The notes below the pieces were generated by a model, which did no database searches, was not told the origin of the DNA, and saw nothing but the letters and a program-made list of their open reading frames with translations. Of a DNA stretch of 64,000 nt, positions 26,988-34,305 are shown in pieces (the stretch's first letter is position 1; every line of letters begins with the position of its first letter). The stretch comes from Qipengyuania seohaensis (lineage in GTDB: Bacteria > Pseudomonadota > Alphaproteobacteria > Sphingomonadales > Sphingomonadaceae). The DNA is taken from the NCBI RefSeq assembly GCF_002795865.1, contig NZ_CP024920.1:1337001-1401000 (forward strand), in the 5' to 3' direction. The position numbers were made by a program, and so were the translations under genes.

Positions 26988-27585
26988 GCGGGTCGACGGA
27001 TTTACCCGCACCGAAGAAGGAGCGGATCAGCCTGCGGGCGGTCAGGATCAGCCAGACAGTGAGGCCCAGCAGCACCAGCGCGATTGCGCCTGCCGCGTAG
27101 GGATATTCGTACGCAAGATAGAGCAGGCCGACCGTTGCCACGTCTTCCACCGTGGAGACGGCGACATTGCTCACCGGCTCGGGGCTGGCATTGACCACGC
27201 CGCGGGCGCCCGCCTTGCCGGCATGCGCGGTCAGCGCCGCCCCGCCGCCCAAGAGGAAAGCGACGACCTGCGTCGCGGGATCGGAAGGATCGACGATGGC
27301 GAGTGCCAGCAGCGCGCCGCCAATAGGCCGGATGAAAGTGTGGACCGCGTCCCATGCGCTATCGAGCCACATGACCTTGTCGGCGAAGAATTCGGCCACG
27401 GCGGCAATCGCAGCGATCCCCATGATCCACGGGTTCGCCAGCACATCGAGGCTCTGCAAATGTTCGGGCAAGGGGATCGCATCCAGCCGCATCGCAAGCC
27501 CGGTTGCGAAGATCGACAAATACAGACGCCAGCCAGCCAGCAGGCTGACGCTTCCGGCTATCCCGATGATTTCCATCACTCCCAT
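26977..27585 (-). CDS. DUF4126 domain-containing membrane protein
   Basis: A protein of about 202 residues with four or five hydrophobic segments and the DUF4126 pattern: GSVSLLAGWRLYLSIFATGL at the N-terminus, FFADKVMWLDSAWDAVHTFI, and the Gly/Ala-rich loop GGGAALTAHAGKAGARG. The function is unknown; members are polytopic inner-membrane proteins. ATG 27585 is taken as the start; a TTG codon 12 residues upstream and an ATG three codons downstream are alternatives, and none has a convincing ribosome site. It converges with metW (11-base overlap) and diverges from the DUF2807 lipoprotein gene. Confidence 0.75.
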   Translation of the reverse strand: MGVMEIIGIAGSVSLLAGWRLYLSIFATGLAMRLDAIPLPEHLQSLDVLANPWIMGIAAIAAVAEFFADKVMWLDSAWDAVHTFIRPIGGALLALAIVDPSDPATQVVAFLLGGGAALTAHAGKAGARGVVNASPEPVSNVAVSTVEDVATVGLLYLAYEYPYAAGAIALVLLGLTVWLILTARRLIRSFFGAGKSVDPPSG

Positions 27586-27648
27586 AAATGCCAGTATGCC
27601 TTCGATTTCCCATTCGTCCAACGACCAAGTGCAAACGACGAGCGGGAA

Positions 27649-27678
27649 TTGACCCTCACGGCGATGCGGGGCTATCGT
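27649..27678 (+). promoter_or_regulatory. Possible sigma-70 type promoter for the DUF2807 lipoprotein
   Basis: TTGACC at 27649-27654 and TATCGT at 27673-27678 are separated by 18 bases and lie about 35 bases upstream of the lipoprotein ATG, in the gap diverging from the DUF4126 gene. The match is read by eye only. Confidence 0.3.
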
Positions 27679-27713
27679 TTACAAATGTCAACGCAACCTA
27701 TCGGGAGGACAGG

Positions 27714-28484
27714 ATGACACGTAGATTCACCATCGCCGCCACCCTTGCGGCCACTTCGCTCGCCGCTTGCAGCAGCGCGAATGCGGGGCCGCAAACGCAC
27801 ACCACCACCTCGCACAACACCTCGGTCTCGGTCTATCGGAGCGGCGAAACGCAGATCGTGGGATCGGGCGTCGTGGTCGAAGAGAACAGGCGTATTCCGG
27901 CCTTCGGTGCCCTGGCCATCGACGGCCCTGTGGATGTCGTGATCCGGCAGGGTGCACCCTCGCTCCGGCTCGTCGCGGAAGACAACATCATCGGCCTGAT
28001 CGAAGCGAGGAAGGACGGGGACACGCTGTCTCTGACGACAGAGGGCAGCTTCCGCGCTAAGAAACCGATCCTTGCCTACCTTTCGGTACCCGACCTGCGG
28101 GAAGTGACGATCAACGCCAGCGGCGACGTGCGCCTCGAAGGCTGGGATGCCCCCGCACTCTCGCTGTCGATCCGCGGCAGCGGAGATATCGAGGTCGACG
28201 GATCGGTCGACGATATTCGTGCACGCATCGGCGGTTCGGGCGATATCGACCTTGCCCCCGTCCGCGTGGCGCGGGTCGATGCGGCAATTAACGGGTCCGG
28301 CGATGTTGCGATCGGGTCGGTCGACCGGCTGGTCGCGTCCATCAACGGATCGGGCGATATCCGCGCAGGCGATGTCGGAGAGCTATCGGCAGACGTGAAT
28401 GGAACGGGCGACATCAGCTATCGCAGCGCGCGCCTCATCTCCAGGCGCGAGGTCAATGGCATCGGCGATATCCGCGTCCGCTGA
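27714..28484 (+). CDS. Head-GIN (DUF2807) beta-helical lipoprotein
   Basis: A 256-residue exported protein. The signal peptide ends in a lipobox (SLAAC, Cys19), so it should be lipidated. The mature part is a DUF2807 / putative auto-transporter head domain: from about residue 150 to the end, S/T/I-G-D triplets recur every 18-20 residues (for example RGSGDIEVDG, GGSGDIDLAP, NGSGDVAIGS, NGTGDISYRS), which predicts stacked rungs of a right-handed beta helix. The function is unknown; such domains occur in envelope and adhesin-like proteins. The ATG at 27714 has GGGAGGACAGG just upstream. A terminator follows at 28501-28543. Confidence 0.85.
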   Translation: MTRRFTIAATLAATSLAACSSANAGPQTHTTTSHNTSVSVYRSGETQIVGSGVVVEENRRIPAFGALAIDGPVDVVIRQGAPSLRLVAEDNIIGLIEARKDGDTLSLTTEGSFRAKKPILAYLSVPDLREVTINASGDVRLEGWDAPALSLSIRGSGDIEVDGSVDDIRARIGGSGDIDLAPVRVARVDAAINGSGDVAIGSVDRLVASINGSGDIRAGDVGELSADVNGTGDISYRSARLISRREVNGIGDIRVR

Positions 28485-28500
28485 TCCACCCGTCAACGGC

Positions 28501-28543
28501 AAAGAAAAAGGGCGGCACCGTTTGCGCGGCGCCGCCCTTCTTT
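28501..28543. terminator. Bidirectional rho-independent terminator
   Basis: A 9-base GC-rich stem, AAGGGCGGC (28508-28516) with GCCGCCCTT (28531-28539), is flanked by T-rich tracts on both strands (TTCTTT on plus, TTTTTCTTT on minus). It sits between the convergent DUF2807 gene and thiolase gene and can stop both transcripts. Confidence 0.85.
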
Positions 28544-28561
28544 CGTCTGTAATGAGAAGGG

Positions 28562-29740
28562 TTAGAAAATCTCGAACAGGCCCGCTGCGCCCATGCCGCC
28601 GCCGACGCACATGGTGACGACGCCGTATTTCGCCTTGCGGCGCTGGCCTTCGCGCAGGATGTGGCCGACGCAGCGCGCGCCGGTCATACCGTAGGGGTGG
28701 CCGATCGAGATCGAGCCGCCGTTGACGTTGAGCTTGTCGTTGTCGATGCCCAGCTTGTCGCGACAGTAGAGGACCTGCACGGCGAAGGCTTCGTTCAGTT
28801 CCCACAGATCGATGTCCTCGACCTTCATGTCGAATCGTTCGAGCAGCTTGGGGATCGCGAAGATCGGGCCAATGCCCATCTCGTCGGGCTCGGTGCCCGC
28901 AACCGCCATGCCGATGTAACGGCCGAGCGGGTTGAGGCCGCGCTTTTCGGCTTCCTTGGCTTCCATGACGACGACCGCTGCCGAACCGTCGGACAGCTGG
29001 CTGGCGTTACCGGCAGTGATCGTGGTGCCCGGGCCCATGACCGGCTGCAGCGAGGCGAGGCCTTCGAGCGTGGTCGAGGGGCGGTTGCCTTCGTCCTTGG
29101 CGATCGTCACGTCTTCGTCGGAAACCTCGCCAGTTTCCTTGTTCATCACCTTGTGCGTGGTGCTGACCGAGACGATCTCGTCGTCGAATATACCGGCGTC
29201 CTGTGCGGCAGCAGTGCGCTGCTGGCTCTGCAGCGCGTACTCGTCCTGCGCTTCGCGGCTGATGCCGTAACGCTGGGCGACTGTTTCCGCCGTCTGGAGC
29301 ATCGGCATGTAGATTGCGCCGTGCATCGCGACCAGTTCGGGGTCCATGGCAACCCGCATTTCCTTGGTCTGCACGAGGCTGATCGATTCCTGGCCGCCCG
29401 CCGCAACGATCTGCATGCGGTCGGTGATGACCTGCTTGGCAGCCGTGGCGATGGTCATCAGGCCCGAAGAGCACTGGCGGTCGATGGTCATGCCCGACAC
29501 GCCGATCGGACAACCGGCACGCAGCGCGACCTGGCGGGCGAGGTTGCCGGCCTGCGCGCCTTGCTGGAGCGCGGCGCCCCACAGCACGTCGTCGACTTCG
29601 CCGGCATCGATGCCAGCGCGCTCGATCGCGGGCTTCAGCGCATAGGAGCCGAGCGTAGCGCCCGGCGTGGAGTTGAAAGCGCCCTTGTAGGCTTTGCCCA
29701 TACCGGTACGGGCGGTGGAAACGATGACTGCGTCACGCAT
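28562..29740 (-). CDS. Acetyl-CoA acyltransferase (thiolase)
   Basis: A 392-residue thiolase. The catalytic residues are visible: the nucleophilic Cys in [14 protein letters not shown], the His in [16 protein letters not shown] and the second Cys in [17 protein letters not shown]. Thiolases run either beta-oxidation (thiolysis of 3-ketoacyl-CoA) or acetoacetyl-CoA synthesis. NEAFAVQ and the GHPYGMTG variant suggest a beta-oxidation type FadA-like enzyme rather than PhaA, but this is not secure. ATG 29740 is preferred over ATG 29746, because AAGGA lies six bases upstream of the former and abuts the latter. The MaoC hydratase gene is immediately upstream, which fits fatty acyl-CoA metabolism. 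Confidence 0.9.
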   Translation of the reverse strand: MRDAVIVSTARTGMGKAYKGAFNSTPGATLGSYALKPAIERAGIDAGEVDDVLWGAALQQGAQAGNLARQVALRAGCPIGVSGMTIDRQCSSGLMTIATAAKQVITDRMQIVAAGGQESISLVQTKEMRVAMDPELVAMHGAIYMPMLQTAETVAQRYGISREAQDEYALQSQQRTAAAQDAGIFDDEIVSVSTTHKVMNKETGEVSDEDVTIAKDEGNRPSTTLEGLASLQPVMGPGTTITAGNASQLSDGSAAVVVMEAKEAEKRGLNPLGRYIGMAVAGTEPDEMGIGPIFAIPKLLERFDMKVEDIDLWELNEAFAVQVLYCRDKLGIDNDKLNVNGGSISIGHPYGMTGARCVGHILREGQRRKAKYGVVTMCVGGGMGAAGLFEIF

Positions 29741-29801
29741 GGTCATTCCTTAAATCTATCTGGTCGTTGAACGTCTGTTTCTCCCGGGGAGGGGAAAGAA
29801 A

Positions 29802-30251
29802 TCAGACGAAGTACATGGTCATCCATTCGCAGATCAGGGCGGGCTTGTCCTCGCCTTCGATCTCGATGGTGATCTCCATGGTCTGCTGCCACTGGCCGGG
29901 GCGCTTCTCGGTCATTTCGAGCAGCTTCCAGTGGCCGCGGATCTTCTTGCCCGAGCGAACCGGGTTGATGAAGCGGGTTTTGTTGCCGCCGTAATTGACG
30001 GCCATCTTGATCCCGTCGACGCGCGGCACATCGCTGTTCGCGGTGAGGTAAGGGATCATCGAAAGCGTCAGGAAGCCGTGGGCAATGGTGCCGCCGAAGG
30101 GCGTCATCTTGGCCGCTTCCTCGTTTACGTGGATGAACTGGTGGTCACCGGTCGCATCGGCAAACTGGTTGATGCGCTCCTGGCTCATTTCGACCCATTC
30201 GCTGGTGCCGACCTGTTCGCCAACCTTGGCTGCTACGTCCTGGGGGGTCAT
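29802..30251 (-). CDS. MaoC family dehydratase ((R)-specific enoyl-CoA hydratase type)
   Basis: A 149-residue single hot-dog-fold hydratase. The active-site block is INQFADATGDHQFIHVNEEA, with the Asp and His that activate water, followed by GGTIAHGFLTLSMIP. Such enzymes hydrate trans-2-enoyl-CoA, often linking beta-oxidation to PHA or to branched-acid breakdown. I use ATG 30251, with GGAGAGCGAG upstream; a longer in-frame reading upstream looks spurious. It lies 61 bases upstream of the thiolase gene on the same strand. Confidence 0.88.
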   Translation of the reverse strand: MTPQDVAAKVGEQVGTSEWVEMSQERINQFADATGDHQFIHVNEEAAKMTPFGGTIAHGFLTLSMIPYLTANSDVPRVDGIKMAVNYGGNKTRFINPVRSGKKIRGHWKLLEMTEKRPGQWQQTMEITIEIEGEDKPALICEWMTMYFV

Positions 30252-30410
30252 TGCTCGCTCTCCTCGAAAACTTGCTGAATTACGCGACTCCACATCGCAT
30301 TTGCGCGCGGACTCATGGCGCATGGAGAGGGGCTGTGCAACCGCCGGAAAGCTGCCGTTACGGCATCGCGGGACTACGGGCCGGACGGTGAAGCGTCGCG
30401 CAGAGACCCG

Positions 30411-31793
30411 CTATGATGAAGCCACTTCGCGCCCACGCTCGCGGCGGGCAGCGAGGCGTTTCTTGCGATCGCGCTGGTTCTCGCGCCGGTCGCCCTGCGC
30501 CACCAGTCCCGCCAGCGCCATCTGCATGGCAAGCACGGTCATGATGAAGGGCTGGTAAGCCACCCCTACGAACAGCGCACCGAACAGGTAGACAAGTTGC
30601 ACCTGCTGGAGCGCATTGGCGAGCGTTCCCCATCGCTGCAATTCCGGATCGTCCGAAGCCCGGCCGCGCCTGCGCAGCCGCTCCATCGCGATGAGCCCCG
30701 TGCCGTGCAGGAGGATCCACAGGAAGAAGCCGAAGATGCCCTGTTCGCCCAGAACTTCGAAATAGCTGGAATGGAAGGCGCGCCGGGATTCGGTTACCTC
30801 CCTCCTTTCCGTGCGTTCGACATTGCCTTCGCGAATTGTTTCGACGGTTTCGTAGGTAAAGGAATTGGCGAGGTAGACGTCGAAACCGCCGCCGAGGGGA
30901 TTTTCCGCGACATAGTCGAGCGTCCAGTCCCAGACCTGGAGGCGCGTCGAAGCGGACTGGTCGGCCTGGTAATTGGTGATGGTCCCCATGCGTTCCTGGA
31001 ACGACTGCGGCAGGAATGGGATGGAAATCAGCACCGCGAGGCCTGCGGCTGCACCGAAAGCGAACTTGTTCGGCACGGAACGCAGCAGGAGCAGGCCGAG
31101 AAACGCTATGCACAGGAGCCCCGTCCTCGCCTGTGTACCGATAGGGATCAGCAGCGATGCGCCCGTAAGCGCGACAGCCAGGAAGATCGCGCTCTTCGTC
31201 CGTGCCGGAAGGATCGTCCCGTGCATGGCGAGCCACCAGACCAGCGGGATGCAGGCGATGGTCACGGTCGACAGCGTACTGCCCTCGTAAATCCCCGAAT
31301 TGCTTGCCGAAAGCGTAACCAGAACTCCGTAACCGCCGCCTGTCAGCAGGGTCTTGATGCCGCCCGAAATGACGATGGTCGCAAGCGACAGGACTGCGAC
31401 ATAGACGGCCGCCTCCAGCCGCAGCCGCGTTCGCAGGACCAACGGCAGGAACAGGGCGAAGAGCATCGATTTCCATACCCAGGCCCATTTCGAGGCCGCG
31501 CTTTCGGGAAACTGCGCAATCATGGTGGTGAAGCCGCACCAGAGAAGGAAGGCCAGCAGGATGCCTTGCCTTGCCGAGACCTGCGTCCCCTTCTTGTTGT
31601 CGAACATGAACCAGCCGGCGAAGGCCAGGATGAAGGTGATCAGCGAAATCTTGAGGTCGGGCAGGAACACGTATCCCACCTGCTGCGGGACGACGATGTC
31701 GACATACATATAGGCGAGCACCCAGATGAAGGGTCGGCGCAGGCCCAGCACCACGAGCACGGCGAGGAATGCCAGGATAAGGAAGTCAAACAT
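30411..31793 (-). CDS. Putative O-glycosylation ligase, exosortase A system-associated
   Basis: A 460-residue polytopic membrane protein of the O-antigen ligase / Wzy_C superfamily, matching the exosortase-A-associated ligase type (TIGR03097-like): the N-terminus MFDFLILAFLAVLVVLGLRR, the segment YMYVDIVVPQQVGY, about a dozen hydrophobic helices, and the large periplasmic loop with ENPLGGGFDVYL and RRAFHSSYFEVLGEQG, where Wzy/WaaL active-site residues lie. It is predicted to polymerise or ligate a glycan for XrtA-processed PEP-CTERM proteins. The C-terminal tail is very basic. I use ATG 31793; the frame upstream is read by the small protein described separately, which overlaps by eight bases. 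Confidence 0.87.
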   Translation of the reverse strand: MFDFLILAFLAVLVVLGLRRPFIWVLAYMYVDIVVPQQVGYVFLPDLKISLITFILAFAGWFMFDNKKGTQVSARQGILLAFLLWCGFTTMIAQFPESAASKWAWVWKSMLFALFLPLVLRTRLRLEAAVYVAVLSLATIVISGGIKTLLTGGGYGVLVTLSASNSGIYEGSTLSTVTIACIPLVWWLAMHGTILPARTKSAIFLAVALTGASLLIPIGTQARTGLLCIAFLGLLLLRSVPNKFAFGAAAGLAVLISIPFLPQSFQERMGTITNYQADQSASTRLQVWDWTLDYVAENPLGGGFDVYLANSFTYETVETIREGNVERTERREVTESRRAFHSSYFEVLGEQGIFGFFLWILLHGTGLIAMERLRRRGRASDDPELQRWGTLANALQQVQLVYLFGALFVGVAYQPFIMTVLAMQMALAGLVAQGDRRENQRDRKKRLAARRERGREVASS

Positions 31794-31959
31794 CGCCGCC
31801 ACTTCCCTTTTGGCGGGTACGGCGCTTGCGCGCGCCTGAGCTGTTCTCCGCCGGCGGAGGCGCGGCGAACGGATCGTCCAGATCCTCGCGCGCAAGCAGT
31901 CGCCAGCACACGAGCATGATCAGCCCATGGGTCAGAAAAATGGCGAAATAATCGATCAC
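31786..31959 (-). CDS. Small single-pass membrane protein upstream of the XrtA ligase
   Basis: A 57-codon reading frame starting at GTG 31959 and stopping eight bases inside the start of the ligase gene (GATGTTTGA contains both the ligase ATG and this stop). The predicted product begins MIDYFAIFLTHGLIMLVCWR, one transmembrane helix, followed by an acidic stretch (REDLDDPF), a proline patch and a basic tail (RKRRTRQKGSG). The tight overlap and the sensible membrane topology are the reasons for calling it. The weak ribosome site and unusual start are reasons for doubt. I do not recognise a family. Confidence 0.55.
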   Translation of the reverse strand: MIDYFAIFLTHGLIMLVCWRLLAREDLDDPFAAPPPAENSSGARKRRTRQKGSGGDV

Positions 31960-32060
31960 GCTAGGTTATGGTCCGCCCGTTGCCCGCCAAACGGCGTGTC
32001 ACCCGGTAACAGCACAGGGTTGACGCGTCGTTAAGCCTGTTGTGTCACAGGAAGGCGATA

Positions 32061-33293
32061 ATGACACGGGTCCTTCACATCCTCGACCACTCGCTGCCCC
32101 TCCATTCGGGCTATACCTTCCGCACGCGCGCCATCCTGAAGAGCCTGCAGGCGGCAGGATGCAATGTGCAGGCGGTGACCGGACAACGTCACTCGGCAGA
32201 CGGGCCCGATATCGAGGAAATCGACGGATTGATCTTCCATCGTACCCCCGGCACCCCGTCGGGACCGCCCGTTGCGCGCGAGATGCGCGAAGTCGCTATG
32301 CTGAGGAAAACGATCGAGACCGTCGCGTCGCAATGGCGTCCCGACATCATCCACGCCCACTCGCCCGCGCTTTGCGGCATGGCAGCGATGAAAGCCGCAC
32401 GCAGCCTGGGTGTGCCGATGGTCTACGAGATCCGAGCCTTCTGGGAAGATGCCGCCGTCGGCAATGGCACCGGCAGCGAAGGCTCGGCCAAATACCGCCT
32501 GACCCGTGCACTGGAAAACCGCGTGGTCAAACGGGCCGATGCCGTCTTCACGATATGCGAGGGCTTGCGCAGCGACCTTGCCATGCGGGGTCACGACGCG
32601 GGCAAGATCGGACTTTCGCCCAATGGCGTCGACCTGTCGCTGTTCGGTGAGCCGCCGCCACGCGATAATGGCCTGGCGGCAAGGCTTGGCCTTGGAAGCG
32701 GACCCGTGATCGGTTTCATCGGCAGCTTCTACGATTACGAAGGGCTGGACGACCTGATCGACGCCATGCCCGCCTTGCGCGACCGTCATCCCGACGCGCG
32801 CCTCCTGCTGGTCGGCGGCGGGCCGCGCGAAGGTGCGTTGCGGGCGCAGGCCAAGGCATCACCTGCGGCAGATGCCATTATCTTCACCGGCCGTGTCCCG
32901 CATGACGAGGTCGATCGCTATTATTCGGTAATCGACGTGCTTTCCTATCCGCGCAAGAAGTCGCGCCTCACCGATCTCGTCACACCGCTCAAACCGCTCG
33001 AGGCGATGGCGCAGCGCCGGATCGTCGCCGCCAGCGACGTAGGTGGGCACCGCGAACTGATCGAGGATGGTGTAACCGGACAGCTCTTCCCGCCCGACGA
33101 TCCCGGGGAAATCGCAAAGTCGCTGGCAAGCCTGATCGACCGCCGCGAAGAATGGGACACGATGCGCGAGGCCGGGCGCGATCATGTGGCCGCACATCAC
33201 GACTGGGGACGCAATGTCGCGCGTTATCGCGAGATTTACCAGGCGCTGGTAGAAGCGGCTGCGCCGAAGCGAACGGGAATTGAGCAGGCATGA
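32061..33293 (+). CDS. XrtA/PEP-CTERM system-associated glycosyltransferase (GT4 type)
   Basis: A 410-residue GT-B glycosyltransferase. The N-terminal LHILDHSLPLHSGYTFRTRA is characteristic of the exosortase-A-associated family (TIGR04063-like). The donor-binding half has GFIGSFYDYEGLDDLIDA, the LVGGGPRE loop, and the EX7E-like region around VTPLKPLEAMAQRRIV with DVGGHRELI. It probably adds a sugar to the lipid-linked glycan of the XrtA pathway. ATG 32061 is chosen for the strong upstream site GGAAGG; an upstream in-frame codon is not needed. It diverges from the ligase unit, with 101 bases between start codons, and overlaps the following gene (ATGA). Confidence 0.9.
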   Translation: MTRVLHILDHSLPLHSGYTFRTRAILKSLQAAGCNVQAVTGQRHSADGPDIEEIDGLIFHRTPGTPSGPPVAREMREVAMLRKTIETVASQWRPDIIHAHSPALCGMAAMKAARSLGVPMVYEIRAFWEDAAVGNGTGSEGSAKYRLTRALENRVVKRADAVFTICEGLRSDLAMRGHDAGKIGLSPNGVDLSLFGEPPPRDNGLAARLGLGSGPVIGFIGSFYDYEGLDDLIDAMPALRDRHPDARLLLVGGGPREGALRAQAKASPAADAIIFTGRVPHDEVDRYYSVIDVLSYPRKKSRLTDLVTPLKPLEAMAQRRIVAASDVGGHRELIEDGVTGQLFPPDDPGEIAKSLASLIDRREEWDTMREAGRDHVAAHHDWGRNVARYREIYQALVEAAAPKRTGIEQA

Positions 33294-34042
33294 GCTACAC
33301 CGAAGAAACCAGCATGACGCAGCGCGCATGGTTCCGCCCCGTGGTAGGACTGTGGTTCGCCCTCCTCCTCGGCGCAGGGACGCTCGGCGTGCTTTACGTG
33401 ATGGCCCCCGCGACACGCGATTACTACTTCGCGCGCATCGGGCTGGCCGGGCTGCACCCCTATTTCGAAGCACCTGTCGGCATGGCGGGATTTGCCGCCG
33501 TCGCAGCTGTGGCCGCGCTTGTCGGAATGGTGCTCGGGATGATCATTGCGGCGCGTCTCGCCAAGCGGGACGATGCGGACCTCGAAGAGGAATGGGCCGA
33601 TGAAGACGCCCCCGAGGACGTCGTGGAAGAGGAACCGGCGCGAAACCGCGTTCTCTCGGCCCGGGACGATATCGACGAGGACGGCATCGCCATTACCGAG
33701 ACCGCGGAGTTCGTTGAGATCGAAGAGCCGGTCGAGACCGGGGTCGAGTTCCTCGAAGAAGAGGCGCATTTCGACGCCTCCCACGAAGAAGACACGCACA
33801 CGCCTGCCCCCGTGCGCGCCGCAGAGAACCTTTCCCTCGACCAGCTGACCGCGCGTCTTGCCACCGCGCTCGAAGCGCACAAGGCCGCCGCAGCCACCGC
33901 CGCGCAGGACGAAGACACCGAGCAGGTTATCTCTTTCCTGCGCCGCGAGGCCGAGCGCGAGGGCGGCGAATCGGCACAGGACCCGCAGGCCGCGTTGCGC
34001 AGCGCGCTCGACAAGCTGGGCCGCGTCGGCAAGGCCGACTGA
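33290..34042 (+). CDS. Acidic membrane protein coupled to the XrtA glycosyltransferase
   Basis: A 250-residue protein with no family I recognise. Two hydrophobic helices (about 15-40 and 62-87) are followed by a long, strongly acidic cytosolic tail (about 93-175, dense in D/E, for example EEEWADEDAPEDVVEEE) and an Ala/Glu-rich helical C-terminus. It starts inside the stop codon of the glycosyltransferase gene (ATGA), which implies coupled translation, and the tail could act as a scaffold for cytosolic glycosylation enzymes (inference only). The next gene is gltB after 264 bases. Confidence 0.75.
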   Translation: MSYTEETSMTQRAWFRPVVGLWFALLLGAGTLGVLYVMAPATRDYYFARIGLAGLHPYFEAPVGMAGFAAVAAVAALVGMVLGMIIAARLAKRDDADLEEEWADEDAPEDVVEEEPARNRVLSARDDIDEDGIAITETAEFVEIEEPVETGVEFLEEEAHFDASHEEDTHTPAPVRAAENLSLDQLTARLATALEAHKAAAATAAQDEDTEQVISFLRREAEREGGESAQDPQAALRSALDKLGRVGKAD

Positions 34043-34305
34043 CTTCCCCGCCCCCGCTGCCGCTACGTCCGCCCTGCGCGGATACGAATTCCTCTATGCT
34101 GCAATGCGGTAAAACGCCCTAAAACTTGGCCCGCGTGAAATTTTGCTACCGTCCCGAGCCATTGCAAAAGCGGTTTCGTATCGGCAAAGGGATGCTTCGC
34201 GAAATTTTGGCAGCGCCAGATGCGGCGCTGCGACATTTTGACTCGCCTCTGTCCTTCCCTTCGGTCGGCAATGGAGACGGGTTCGGTTGGAGGACGCCTC
34301 GGCGC

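Noticed and set aside
34126..34305. A 60-residue N-terminal extension of GltB from TTG 34126.
   Set aside because: It would put the catalytic Cys far from the processed N-terminus and has no homology-like features; ATG 34306 fits the family.
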